Of a DNA stretch of 64,000 nt, positions 23,616-34,750 are shown piece after piece; position 1 is the first letter of the stretch, and every line of letters begins with the position of its first letter. The translations under genes were made by a program, and so were the position numbers. The notes beneath the pieces were generated by a model. It made no database searches. It was not told the origin of the DNA and was given only the letters and a program-made list of their open reading frames with translations. Source of the stretch: Pratylenchus scribneri (Eukaryota > Nematoda > Chromadorea > Rhabditida > Pratylenchidae); NCBI GenBank assembly GCA_030063045.1, contig JAQSEB010000028.1:186001-250000 (forward strand), written 5' to 3'.

Positions 23616-24332
23616 TTTGCTGTTAAAATATTTGAAAGAATTCTTTTTGTGATTTCAATTTTTCAATTCAGAAAAAATTAAATTAAAAAAAATTATAGGA
23701 TAGAATTTTGATCTCCGTAAATATTTTATTTCTTTAAGATAATTATGGAAATGGAATTGGGAAATTCAAGCCCGCTTGTACTTTTATTTGACAATATTTG
23801 TTGACGGTCACTCATATTCCTTATCAAGATTTGGAAATTAGGTAAATTATTATTGGCATGCACATTGGCATAAATATGAGGATATGGAAATGGAAAATAA
23901 TATTGAAACGGTCATGTTATCTCATAAATTCATCTTTCCAGTGAAACTTTGACATTGACAGGTATGCAAATACAAACAATATTTTTAAAATCTTCAAGTC
24001 TTCTCATTCTCATTTACAAGAAAAATTATTTTTATTAGCAAAAATAGAATTTGGAATAAGGGATGTAATTTAAAAATTGTTTTTAAGCTGAGGAATATAA
24101 ATTTAATAAAATTAATAACATATCTAAAAATGATCAAAATTCATAGGTGTAAAATTGCTTATATTTATTTTTTTATTTTTTTTGTCAATTTAAATAATAA
24201 TTTTATCAAATCATAATAAAAAATGCATGGATGTTTAACAAATGATTCGATATTTAGCTCATTTCAAAAAAAAACTTTTGAATTTTTTGCCAATTAAATA
24301 AAATTCATTTTTAAATTAATTTTGAACATTCT

Positions 24333-26070
24333 TCATTGTTTGCATTTGAAGAAAGCTTCACAAGTTTTTAAATTTTCCACATCAAAATTAAAAAGTATCA
24401 TCTTCGTAAGGTCAGCATAATTCTTCATATGAGTATCACATACTTTTTTGTCTTCATTTTCCAAACGATCGCACATAATTTGGAAAATATCGAAGAACTT
24501 TGCAAAGTTATTTGTGATCTTTAAATGTTGAAAAGTTAAATTATGGCCCTTATGTATTGAGATAAATTAAATTTCATTAAGGATTATTAGATGGAAAATG
24601 TTTTTTACCGATAAAAAATTATTTTTTTTTTACCTATAAAAACAGTTTTTAATTTCAATTAAATGAGAAATTGGTTTTAAACTCTATCTATTTACTTATA
24701 CCATTTTGTAGATCTCGTCGAGATGCATCGATTGTTATATAATTTGGACAAAATCAAAGGGTTATTATATTATATCGTTTAAAACATATTTCCATTGGTT
24801 TAAAACATTTTAAATTTTGGTCTAGACATGAAAAATTATTTACCTCGACACATCTCGGTGAGATCTACATTGTAAAATGTTTGTAGGTTTAAAACCAGCT
24901 TCTGATTTATTAGAAGCTAAAAAATTTTTTGTCGGCAAAAAAAATTTATGTCGGTAATAAATAGTAACCTTATGAAATAAAAGCAATAAATTTACTTATG
25001 CAATTTTAAAATTCAATTAATTTCATTTATTCCCAAAAAATATTATCTTTTTTGTTTTAAATTAATACTCAAAATTTTGGCCAATCGTTGTTAAATCCGA
25101 TCCGACATACTGATTTTTTTGTATACGGATTTTAGAGCCTTATTAAATATATAAAAGCTTTCGGAAAAAGTATGCCAATTTAAAAACTTATATATAACTC
25201 TGACCGCTTGTGCTTTTCGAAGAAGCACTTTGCAAAATTTGCAATTCACTGGTCCAGTTTTGGCTTCTTCCATTTTGGAATCACTTTAAATCGAATTTAA
25301 ATTATTGTAGAGTAGAAGGGCCACAAACCATTCGCCACTGATTAAATTGCACATCACATCCTTTGAAACAATTTCCGAAGGTATATTCAAGAGATTACTA
25401 TAATGAAAAATTGTATTATTTATTTTAAAATTACAAACTCAAACTCACTCATAAAGAGTATAGAATTTTAAGCATTCATCAAATGTTATTGGCGATTTTT
25501 TATTTTTGTCAATTCCAGAGCAAATATCTCCAAATACGAAAACTCCGTTCAAACGGCTGATTTTAGTTCCCTGTATTTTTTTTATTAATTAACTTAATTC
25601 AAAAAACAAACATTTTTTGCCGCCCATGATGCTTCTTCACATCGGCAATATGAATTCTGACCCGTTTTTTCGTCTCTAAAATATGACAATTTTTTATTTA
25701 ATTTCTCATTTTGATTTTATATTTTTAAAATTTTAATTAATACAAATGAAAATAAAATTAAAATATAATTTTTAATAAAATATAAACTTACGGTAAAATA
25801 GTTGTAGTTTGATTGACAGCTCCGGCTATGCCGTTGTTTTCATTAGGGGCCAAAGTTGTAGCAGAAATTTTCTCTTCCTTTTCTGGAAAAAATATTTCAA
25901 TTTTTAAAATCATTTGTAAAAAATCTAATATAAAATTTTAAAATTCTAAATTCATGGTCACCTTTGTAAATTTTATCATCCTCTATTTTCGCTTCCAAAG
26001 GAATTATTGCATTTGTAAGCAGAATAATGGAGAAAAGCAAAAGATTTGCAGAGAAAAGCCAACTGAACAT
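24333..26070 (-). CDS. Secreted saposin-like (SapB) protein, paralogue 3
   Basis: Same architecture as the gene at 21774-23615. ATG at 26070: MFSWLFSANLLLFSIILLTN signal peptide, KIEDDKIYKG, then exons EKEEKISATTLAPNENNG (about 25880), DEKTGQNSYCRCEEASWAA (about 25675), GTKISRLNGVFVFGDICS (about 25570), NIPSEIVSKDVMCNLISGEWF (about 25395), EEAKTGPVNCKFCKVLLRKAQA (about 25285) and FAKFFDIFQIMCDRLENEDK...FFKCKQ, stop at 24333-24335. All six saposin cysteines are present. The exon equivalent to paralogue 2's SINLMTNF exon was not found. The large intron between the last two exons holds a foldback repeat (about 24590-24965). Tandem same-strand copies imply local duplication. Confidence 0.6.
24590..24965. 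mobile_element. Foldback repeat in the intron of saposin paralogue 3
   Basis: Inverted segments: CATTTTGTAGATCTCGTCGAG at about 24701-24722 pairs with CTCGGTGAGATCTACATTGT at about 24863-24883, and outer GTTTTTTACCGATAAAAAAT-like sequence pairs with its mirror near 24930-24960. The pairing is imperfect, suggesting an old element. Confidence 0.5.
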
Positions 26071-26893
26071 TTTAGTGGCTTAAAAATATAAATGTAGTAA
26101 TTAATACTGTTTTTTTATTTATTGAAATTATAATTAAAACAATAATTAAAAATAAGAAAAATGAATAGAATGAGATGCCCTAAAATTCATTATATCTTTT
26201 ACCGATTTTACCTAGAGGCAATTAAATAATAAGTAAAACGAGATAATAATAAATTCACAAATATAGAATATGAAAGATTGAGCTCTACTTAATTATTTTA
26301 TTTTTCGATAATGAAGGTCATCCACATTCTTTATCAAATAACCGCAACTTAAATGATTAATGAATAAATACTTTCTAGATTTATATCCACATTGCATAAA
26401 TATCATGGAAATGGGTCATTGAAAATGATTTGTTTGAACAAAGCAAAATAAGAAAATAATATTTTTTTTTAGTAAAAATGTCAATTTACTAATTTTCATA
26501 TAAATTGCATATATTTGCATAAACAATTAAAATTAATACAAATATATACATTTTTTATATATTTTCCTCATTATTATCACCAATATATTTTCGACATTAC
26601 CATTGGCAAAGAAATTCCAAACATCCATTATTTCTTTGTAAACAAAATAAGTAAATAGTTAAGTTTAGTAAATTATTTTAGTAAATTGAATTAAATTGCT
26701 GAAATGACTAATTAAAATTAAGTCTAAAAATTTGTTTTTACTCATTTTGTTTGTCATAGTAATATGTCAAAATAAATTCAATTAATTCTTCAATTTTCCC
26801 ACCATTTCTATAATAATTTACGATGAAACTATTTGGAATTAATTAAATCATAATTTCACCTGAAAAAAGAGAAAAAAATGATCAATAAATATT
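26071..26893. other. AT-rich spacer upstream of saposin paralogue 3
   Basis: No gene, RNA or clear repeat recognised; presumably includes the promoter of the 26070 minus gene. Confidence 0.3.
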
Positions 26894-27566
26894 GGCTATA
26901 CTTTAGATGACGCCCCGCAAAATTTTCGGTTTAAACCGTTTTCATTCAATCTCTTTTGACCTTTAATGAATGAAATGGGCATTGGGAAGTTGCGGAAATA
27001 TGGTTTTTTCAAAAATCTTTGATGATGAAAATCGCAAAAGTGAAGGGTCCCCCCTATGGGTCAAAACTCGAAAAATTTTTGAAATTTTTTTCTTAACCAT
27101 ATTATAGCTCATTCGACGCGTCTCGATGAGAGAAGCTCAAATCTGTCATCCTTTTCGCATAAAACCAAAAAATAAAAAAGTTATGGCCATTTTTGTCTCG
27201 CTGGAATGTGTTGGAACTGCGGAGGTAATGTAAGAAGGGACTCCGGAGTGGCGTAGCCGTAGCGACGACCCGGACCGCGGAGCGGTCCGGCGGCGAGCTT
27301 AGCGAGCGCTAGCGAGCTAAGTGAGCCGTGAGGAGCGAAGGCGGAGCACACGTAGGAGTCCCTTCTGAAATGCCCACCGGAGCAGTTCCAATCCGTATTT
27401 CCTTTGCGCAACGGTAGATTTCTTATTTTTTGTTTTTGAGCGATAAAACCCTATTTCCGCACCTTCCCAGACCTAGATTCGTTCATTAAAAATCAAAAGA
27501 GATCGAATAGAATCGATTTTATATGAAAATTTCACGGGGCGTCATCTAAAGTATATCCTAAATATT
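26886..27566. mobile_element. Foldback element (26894-27558) with 8-bp target duplication TAAATATT and GC-rich core
   Basis: Ends are inverted copies, GGCTATACTTTAGATGACG and CGTCATCTAAAGTATATCC, flanked by TAAATATT at 26886-26893 and 27559-27566. Arms remain similar for about 115 bases. The centre (27230-27366) is strikingly GC-rich for this genome and is built of nested palindromes: AGAAGGGACTCC with GGAGTCCCTTCT, CCGGACCGC with GCGGTCCGG, and TTAGCGAGCGCTAGCGAGCTAA. An open frame here is a by-product of composition. Confidence 0.8.
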
Positions 27567-27973
27567 TAAAAGTAGCAGTTTATTTTTAATTGATTGAAAT
27601 GTGCATTCGATCGGATGTTGATAAACAAAATGGAATGCGCATTCCATCATCTTACTTAAATTATTAGTAATAATCAATTCATTATCATCAATAATAATTA
27701 TTTTTAGATAAATATAAATACTTGTCTAAAAAAGGGACAATCCATTTTCAAAAGGGGCAATTCATTTTTAATATTTGCATTTTAAAAATAAATACTTTTT
27801 TAAAATTTATATAGAAATTGACCAATTAATAAAGAATTCTTCACGTTTAAATTTTTAGTTTACATTTTAAATTTCGTTTAAAATTGCTAAAATAATAGAA
27901 AAAACTGCAAATTTTTTTTTGGAACGCTAAAAATTTATTATAAAAAGAATTCACTTAATAATCTGCTTAAAAT

Positions 27974-28133
27974 ATGTTATTCAATAGAATAATTCCCCCT
28001 TTTTCTCCCTCCTGCTGCATAACAATTAATTCAATGGATGGATAATCTTTGTGTTTTTTGCCCAATTCGATACTTTCTAATGTTGTTTTGTGCAATTTGA
28101 TTTTAAGTTCTATTATAGTTTCGCGTTTCGCCC
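27974..28133 (-). CDS. Unidentified terminal exon
   Basis: Minus reading after an ATTTTAG acceptor (about 28134) gives AKRETIIELKIKLHKTTLES, then LGKKHKDYPSIELIVMQQEG...ILLNNIF and a stop at 27974. The composition is protein-like, unlike the neighbouring AT-rich noise, but no upstream exon or start codon was found and the family is unknown. It may be a fragment. Confidence 0.3.
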
Positions 28134-28256
28134 TAAAATCAATCAAAACAATTATATGGTTTTGGGCATCACTTTATTTTCACAATTTTAGCGAAATCAA
28201 CATCAATATAAATTATAAAAGTAAATTAACAATTTTATTAATAAATCTACAATAAA

Positions 28257-29352
28257 ATGAAACAACAAACCAGCAAATTTCAATGCTGCGAAATGAGGGT
28301 AAGTAGTCTCTAATAATTATTTTATTTTAAAAAATTTATGGAATTAAACGTGGGTCAAAATTTGAAATTTTTAAAAAATTTAAATTGATTTAAAATTTAG
28401 AAAACTTTCCTTGGTGTAATATTGTAATGATAAAAGCATGAATCCACTCCATTTTGTTCAATTTTTATAAATATTATTAATCATTAATCAGTTCCGGTAT
28501 TTACCATGAATACATAGAAACTAAAATATAACGTTTCCTTAATTAGTGGTCAAATAATTTTTAAAATTCCTAGAGAGAAATACGATTGTTTTCCAGCTGG
28601 CGTCGGAATATGAGGAAATATTAGTCAGTTTAGTCTACCCAAATTAGAAATTTCATTAAAAATTTGCAAAAAAAAATTATTAGTCTATTTTTGTCTCTCG
28701 TAAACTCCATAAATTCATTAATTTATGCAAAATATATATCTCATAATTTCCCACAGGTTGCAATGAACATTTTGAATTTAATTTTAATGATTATTATTTT
28801 GACCGCTTTGCTGATTTGGAGTTGGAATGGACAATCAGTAAATAAATAATTTATTTTTCATATTTTTAATATTTTTTTTTCAGCTTGGCGTTGGCACAAA
28901 TCTAATGTTCCTTTGTGTTCATTCATTATTATGGCTGAATTCATTCATTTTTAATCGTCAAATTATCTACCAAATTTTCCTCATCAGTTATGTATGTACA
29001 AAAATATTTTTAAAATAAAATTATATTAAAAAATATTTTTTTTAAGGCAATTTTATTGGTCCTACGAGGATTTCATCTTCTAATTTTCTCTTTCATCTTT
29101 TTTGCCCATAAAATGCGAAAAGGGCTGCAACCAATCGAAATGGAAATACCCTTTGAAGATGGCGACGACAAAGAAGGAGCCGAAAGGATAATACCAATTT
29201 CGGCTGTTTTCGTTTTGTTAACATTCGGTTTATTTGTTTTAATACTTGGATGCCTGCTTGAATACACGGTCTATAAAGTGTGCAGAAAAATGGCAATTGA
29301 AAAAGACAGGGAAAAAATGAATATGAATACACAAAATACGATAAATGTTTGA
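28257..29352 (+). CDS. Small four-transmembrane protein
   Basis: Four exons join in phase 0: 28257-28298, 28757-28837, 28884-28991, 29047-29352; 178 aa. The N-terminus MKQQTSKFQCCEMR is followed by four hydrophobic stretches: NILNLILMIIILTALLIW; MFLCVHSLLWLNSFIF; ILLVLRGFHLLIFSFIFF; and SAVFVLLTFGLFVLILGC. A loop rich in Glu/Asp (EMEIPFEDGDDKEGAER) separates TM3 and TM4. The C-terminal tail is basic. It looks like a nematode tetraspan membrane protein, but I do not recognise the family; tetraspanin CCG motifs are absent. Confidence 0.65.
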
Positions 29353-29781
29353 TTTAATTTATAAATGAATAAAATTTTAATTTCAATAAAAATCATTAAA
29401 TTTTTTCTCAAAGAATCAGCATTTTTCGAGCATAGAGTACGGCCAGATTTGGCACAATTTTAAAGGATTATTCTGTCCTAATAAGCTCTAAATTTAACCC
29501 AAATCTATATCTACCTCTAAAATTTAATAATTTAAAAATTCACTAGGGTAAAAATTAAAAATTAAAAGGCTTTAAAAATTATAATATTAAAAATTTTTGG
29601 ATAAATTCAATGAATTTTTATAAAATTTAATTATTGTTTAATGTTTATTTTACTTGGAATTATTAAAATTAATTAAATATCATTTTTAAAATTATCGAAA
29701 TAAATCATCGATAAATTGGACAATAAATTCTCATTTATTTAATTAATAAATAAATTAATTAAATAGTAAAATATAAATTAA
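29353..29781. other. AT-rich spacer between the four-TM gene and the Polinton
   Basis: No gene, RNA or clear repeat recognised. Confidence 0.3.
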
Positions 29782-29835
29782 ATTGTAAGTAGTAAAGGTA
29801 TTGAACCGCCCCGGTGTGGGCCTCCTTGAGATTAC

Positions 29836-30330
29836 GGTATACAGTATACCAAGCAAGCGAATAGGAAAGCGCTTACTTCAAAGGAGCCGCGCGGCTGGCA
29901 GCGGACATCTTTGGGCTTGCTTTTTTACTCTGCCTATAGTCTCTCGCTAACTTTGTCTGTGTCTAACCTCTGGTGAATTAGGGACCAAAAGTCATTTATG
30001 AAAAATAAAAAAGGGCGAGAATTTAAAATTTGAAGCAACGGATATATGTTGGCTTAGTTCTTTGATGTGGTCTGCCCTATAGTCTCTCGCTGCGGTTTGG
30101 GTGTCTGGCCTCTTGCTGGTTGTTTGGACCAATTGTCATTTTTTGAAAAAAGATAAATATTATAATTTAAAAAGTTCTCGCGTGCAGTCAGCTATGAATT
30201 TTGGCTTGGTTTAATTTTATGTGTCTGCACTCTCACTAACTGTTTGGACCAATCATCATTTTGAAAAAAGAAAAAATGATGAGAATTTAAAAGTTATCGC
30301 GAGCGGTCATTCTGCGGATATTGTCGGCTT
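29836..30330. repeat. Subterminal palindromes and tandem repeats of the Polinton, left end
   Basis: GGTATAC-A-GTATACC (29836-29850) and AGCCGCGCGGCT (29885-29896) are perfect palindromes close to the terminus. Beyond them three diverged copies of a unit follow at about 29931, 30071 and 30209, with CCTATAGTCTCTCGC, GTGTCT, GGACCAA, TCAT and GAGAATTTAAAA-like blocks. These could be binding sites for replication or integrase proteins; function is inferred only from position. No gene in this stretch. Confidence 0.6.
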
Positions 30331-30455
30331 TAGGATAAATTAATAATGGAATGAATAATGATTGATTGGATGGGGTAGGAGATTAAGATCTATGGCCGAT
30401 TCCCGACATGGGATCGATCATTCTTGTTCAATAATTCCCCCATTCCCAATAAAAA

Positions 30456-31439
30456 ATGATTTTTTATATTTTTTTATTCATATTTTGCGTAAATGCCGCC
30501 CCGATGACTCGTCACGACGGGTGTATGCTTTTTGTCCGTCACAACCAAACATGCTATAGGCCATGGGCGAAGAGTGGTGTCTTTCTGTGCTTGGACGAAA
30601 AATTTGGCCATCGACAAACGATTTTTGCATGTCCAGTGAAGGTAAAAATAATAATCAATAAAAAATCATTTTACTTTATATAGGACCCAAACTTCCATCC
30701 AAATTTGGCCACAACAAGAACATCCACCACCACCACAACAACAATCAAAACAACAATTTTGGCAACAACAACAAAAACAATCAGCAGCACAGCCACAACA
30801 GAAACAACACAAATTGCCAAAACAACCACATCAACAACAAAAACAACACAAATTGGCCACGCACTCTCCACAACAACATTAAAAACAACAGAAATCAGCA
30901 GCAGCAGCACAACATCATTGGGCATTTGGGTACTAAATAAATTTTGTTAAATTTATTCATTCGAAATTTCCAGATCATGGCAATTTTTGTCTTTTTTGTG
31001 CTGCTGCTGCTACTGGCCGTCATTGTTTTTGCCATCATTCCCGTAAGAATTTGAATTTTTTAAAACTCAATATTTATAACAATTAATCAGAAAATAAATG
31101 AGCGCACCCCTCCTCCAAGGCCTCCTCCACCAAATGTGCATATTGGCGCCGAATTGGTGCCATTGTCGGAAATATCCCAGCAGTTGGCGAATTCCAGCAT
31201 GGAATTTCAAAGAGTTGGACGCCTGCTTGCTGAACAACTTGAGGCAAGGGCACAGGCAGAGGCACAGCATTCAGTTTCATCCGACTTTTCGGAAAACGTA
31301 AGATTTTAATTTCTGAAACAATTAATTTTCCCTATATTTAAAGACAGTTGTTGGCGGGACAGTACAAGGACCTTTTGTGCAAATTCCATTGGATGACGCG
31401 GCTTCTTCAATTTATTTCGACTCACAAAGTCGAATGTGA
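30456..31439 (+). CDS. Polinton-borne type I membrane protein with mucin-like stalk (left copy)
   Basis: Five exons join in phase: 30456-30641, 30684-30929, 30974-31042, 31091-31297, 31344-31439; 267 aa. Signal peptide MIFYIFLFIFCVNA, a short ectodomain with Cys at CMLF, TCYR, LCLD and FACP, then about 70 residues that are mostly Thr/Ser (likely O-glycosylated), one transmembrane helix (FVFFVLLLLLAVIVFAII), and a cytosolic tail with TPPPRPPPN and an Ala/Glu/Gln helix. It lies nearest the terminus, the position where Polintons often carry accessory genes. I recognise no family. An attachment or surface glycoprotein is a reasonable guess. It has no fusion-protein features that I can see. Confidence 0.75.
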
Positions 31440-31577
31440 TCACACATATTTATTTTAAATATTTATTTTCTTATTTAATAAATTGGATAAAATTATTTTA
31501 TTATGAACTTTTATTAAAAATGTTATTTTCATTTAATTATTTATATGAATAAGAAATTAAATGTTATTTTAATTTAG

Positions 31578-31973
31578 ATGGAGAAATTTAGAATAGAGTA
31601 TTTTAGCTATAGAACGCTCATCGAATTGTCAATCAGATTGTGTAAAAATTGGGTAAATTTCCCGACATTTTGGCGTCTTCGAGCAATGGCGGATGAGAAA
31701 ATCAAGGAAAAGTTGCCATCCTTCAAAAATTTGGAAAAGAAAATAAAGAAAGATCCCGATTCATGGGATCGGCAAATTGGAATCTTCAAAGGGCAATTTT
31801 TCGCCATTTATTCTCCACAACGATTTCAAGAAGAATATGAAAAACAACTTGGATTATTGAAATCCGGAGAGGATGTTTGTGACTTTATGGAATCTGAAGC
31901 GCATAAAAGAACAATAAGAATTTTGGAAGAACAAGCTTTTTATGATTTAAACCAATTTGAATCGCCTTTTTGA
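31578..31973 (+). CDS. Unidentified 131-aa Polinton protein (left copy)
   Basis: Single-exon ORF starting MEKFRIEYFSYRTLIELSIR directly after a TTTTAATTTAG acceptor-like sequence. It is highly charged, predicted mostly helical, with a basic stretch DEKIKEKLPSFKNLEKKIKK and an acidic C-terminal half. No signal peptide or membrane segment. It converges with the protease gene (stop codons 13 bp apart). No family recognised. It differs from the right copy at one residue (FFAIYS versus FFGIYS). Confidence 0.6.
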   Translation: MEKFRIEYFSYRTLIELSIRLCKNWVNFPTFWRLRAMADEKIKEKLPSFKNLEKKIKKDPDSWDRQIGIFKGQFFAIYSPQRFQEEYEKQLGLLKSGEDVCDFMESEAHKRTIRILEEQAFYDLNQFESPF

Positions 31974-31985
31974 ATTTTTCTTATT

Positions 31986-32471
31986 TTATTTAAAAAAGAA
32001 TGAATAAATACAATTAATAAATTGATCAGAGGAATTATATTGGGAAAATAATTTTATTATTGATGTAAAATTTAGGCCTAAGGACAAAAATAGAATTACA
32101 ACAATAGTATATGGGCCACATAGAGAACTAAATAAATTTTGGAATTTCGTTTTATTATAAGTAATATTTTTAAAATTTTTCTTTAAATAATCCAATATCA
32201 ATCCTTCTGGTGGATCACCATAAGAGTCAAAATAAAAGCCTTGGGAAGAATTTACCGCCCAAATGCAACACCAATGTGATCCCTTTTCGTTAGACGCATC
32301 CTAAATTTATTTTCAGTTTAAATTTTACTAATAAAAACTAACCAAATTCACAACCATAGAACACGGGAAATTGGCGCATTTGGGCAATTTATCGGCAGGG
32401 AAAACCCCCTTGAAATATTTATTTGTTGCTGGATGCTGAGAAAGGATTTTATTAATGGTATATGTATCCAT
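31986..32471 (-). CDS. Adenain-type cysteine protease (PRO), left copy
   Basis: Two exons, 32471-32343 and 32300-31986, joined in phase 0; 147 aa, short for the family. It begins MDTYTINKILSQHP. The catalytic pattern of adenovirus-like C5 proteases is visible: GSHWCCIWAV (His), GFYFDSYGDPP (Asp/Asn region) and SSLCGPYTIVVI (nucleophile Cys). In Polintons and adenoviruses this enzyme matures capsid proteins inside the particle. The gene starts 8 bp after the stop of the 67-aa membrane protein and follows the capsid genes on the same strand, so they may share a transcript. Confidence 0.85.
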
Positions 32472-32479
32472 TTCTCATT

Positions 32480-32683
32480 TCAACGGGGATGTCTACTCTT
32501 TTCTCGCAAATAAAGATAAAGAGCAAATGCCGTTGCCGCTCCCGTTCCCAGAAAATAAACTAAACAGAGAATAAAATTCCAAGGCGATGATTCAGTAGTC
32601 TCAGCAAAACATGAAATTATTCCTGGGGGAGTTGCCACAATTTGAGGGGGAATTAAATCAGGAGAAGTTAAATTTGTCGTCAT
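32480..32683 (-). CDS. 67-aa single-pass membrane protein, left copy
   Basis: MTTNLTSPDLIPPQIVATPP, then one hydrophobic helix (NFILCLVYFLGTGAATAFAL) and a basic tail YLREKSRHPR. The outer part has one likely N-glycosylation site (NLT). It lies between the major capsid gene and the protease, both on the same strand, so it is probably expressed with virion genes. Family unknown; a small virion membrane protein is possible. Confidence 0.55.
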   Translation of the reverse strand: MTTNLTSPDLIPPQIVATPPGIISCFAETTESSPWNFILCLVYFLGTGAATAFALYLYLREKSRHPR

Positions 32684-32719
32684 TTAGACAGTTAAATCGG
32701 AAGTAATAGTTCGATTTCC

Positions 32720-34186
32720 TTAAAAAATTAAATGAATCATAAAATAATAAGGATATTCACGGTCAATGAGAATAAGCCCATCGGCTTCAGCGTAGGCAAT
32801 AAGAGTTACGCCTCCATTAGGGACCGGAGTGGAAAATCGAATCTCTACTGACGTGCAACCATCTTTGACCAATTCAAATCCTTCAGAATCCTCTTGACTA
32901 TTTGTCAAATTGAATACATATATACACCAGCCATTTTTGAACATCGTATAATCTATTCCATTACTTTGATTTGTATATGCGAAGCCCAAATGTTCTTGAG
33001 TATCATGATAAGCTTGAGCATAATTATCGGAACCATATTTTAAACTAAATTATTTAGAAACATTAAAAAATCAAATAAAAAATACTTGTAATTATATTGC
33101 GGATAAGAACGTCCATTTGCTCTCAACTCAATATTTTGTACATTAAAATGAGTGAATTTGAATGGGCTTTCGAATTTATCCCCAATATATCTAGAATTGT
33201 TGACTAATCCGATCATTACACGTCTTGGAACCCTGAATAATTAATTTAAAATTTTTTAAAATTCTTTTCCCATACTCCTCAGTGAATAAATTAGCGACAA
33301 AATCGGTCCTTCCCTGAGTGATAAACAGAGACTTCATGAATGATTTTCTCACTCCATATCTAGCTGGCTGAACATCTAATTGTTTTGCGATGTCTAGACT
33401 CAAACCATCCATCAAATCTATTGTTTTTACAAGCAGCCGAACATCGGTAATTTCAAAAACATATTTAGTGTGAGTTGCGGGAGGCTCAACTACAGTTTTT
33501 TGCTGTATTATCATAAAGTCATCTGTTTGGGGCGTAATTTCTATATCCAATTCAACATTGCTTATCAAATATAGATCTTGATTGAAAATATCCGTCGAAA
33601 GTTTGCTAATCAATTGCACTGTCTTGCTTTGAGCAAACATATTTTTCCTTGCTACATATCCTTCATCGGCAATAGAATCCGGATCTTTTTTGTCTCTCTT
33701 GTAACCCGTAACACTGAGAAAGCTGTCTTTTGCTTCATTTGGGTAGCTTAATTCAGTATCCAAATAGGCCTTATAACTGTACAATTGATTTGATGAATAT
33801 ATTTCCCTTTGATTAATCAGAATCTTGATATCCTTAATCCATGTGCTTCCTGGCATTTGAATTGTGGAAACCACTTCACCCGCATCCAGATTCACATGCA
33901 ATCCATCATCACCCACTTTCCTTATTCGACATTCAGTCAAAATATAGACCTTACTCAAGTCTATATAACTTGTGATAGGGTGGATTTTAAAATGGAAAGG
34001 GGTCGAACTAATAGGATTTAACTAAAGAATTGTTATTAAACATTAGATAAAAAAAAACAAAATAACCGTCAAATATTCCCGCATGGCTGAATTGGATACA
34101 GCACAATTTGTGGGGGGTGTCGAGAAAAAATCCAATCCTGTCGAAATACTATCCGCCGATGAAGCATCCACCTTTTTATATAGCAT
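32720..34186 (-). CDS. Major capsid protein (double jelly-roll), left copy
   Basis: Exons 34186-34067, 34021-33276, 33232-33086, 33044-32720; 445 aa. The N-terminus has DFFSTPPTNCAVSNSAMREY and, after the first splice, SSTPFHFKIHPITSYIDL, the opening typical of Polinton hexon-like proteins. Near residue 290 the spliced reading gives a VPRRVMIGLVNN...YIGDKFESPFKF segment, and later NIELRANGRSYP, both hallmarks of the C-terminal jelly roll. The ATG lies 2 bp after the preceding small basic gene. Family members form trimeric capsomers of an icosahedral shell. Confidence 0.88.
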
Positions 34187-34188
34187 TT

Positions 34189-34735
34189 TCAATAATATCC
34201 TAGAGTGTCAATCCTTTTCTTTTTAATTAGAGCTCTCTGGGGCACTGTTTGTCCAATAATATCGTTTGGTTTTAAAATGACTCCCGATTTTCGGTGGGGG
34301 TTAAATTTTCGTCTTCTTTTTCCGCTTCCACTTTGTAGTCCGGCTTTTGTCATAAGCTTACGAACTCCCTCTTTTCCTTCTCCTACAATGGCTTCCTTTA
34401 AGTCTCCGCCTTCTACTACCTAAATTTCTTATATGAAAAATATTTTATGAGTTTTTAACCTTATTCAATACTCTTGCTGTTGTCGCTAAACCTTCTTTCC
34501 CAATCTCCTTTCCTACATTAACAGCCACTGGCTTAAAGGCAGATGCCAAAGGTTTTAAATATCTCTAAAGACTTTTCAAAACTCTTCCTACTCCTGCCCC
34601 TCTTTGTCTAATTGATCCATTGCCAAAACCTCTTTGGTAGGGTGACAGTCCAGAAAAATATTCAATTTGTCCTGATCCAACTTGATGGAATTTTTCAAGA
34701 CGTAAATTAGAGCCGTCAAATATAACACGGACCAT
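34189..34735 (-). pseudogene. Small basic virion-type protein, left copy broken by a nonsense change
   Basis: Mirror of the intact gene at 47398-47944, but base 34566 turns the Trp57 codon into TAG. The product would stop after 56 of 168 residues and lose the whole basic C-terminal two-thirds. The start codon and splice sites are unchanged. Because the right copy is intact the element still has one complete version. Confidence 0.8.
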
Positions 34736-34750
34736 TTTATTAGAAGTAAT

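Noticed and set aside
27181..27411. 76-aa ORF over the GC-rich palindrome
   Set aside because: It spans a self-complementary core of a foldback element and has no domain features.
30671..30925. Hydrophobic Val-rich ORF antisense to the Polinton membrane-protein stalk
   Set aside because: It is the complement of the ACA/ACC-rich Thr stalk codons; the sense gene has signal peptide, TM helix and consistent splice phases.
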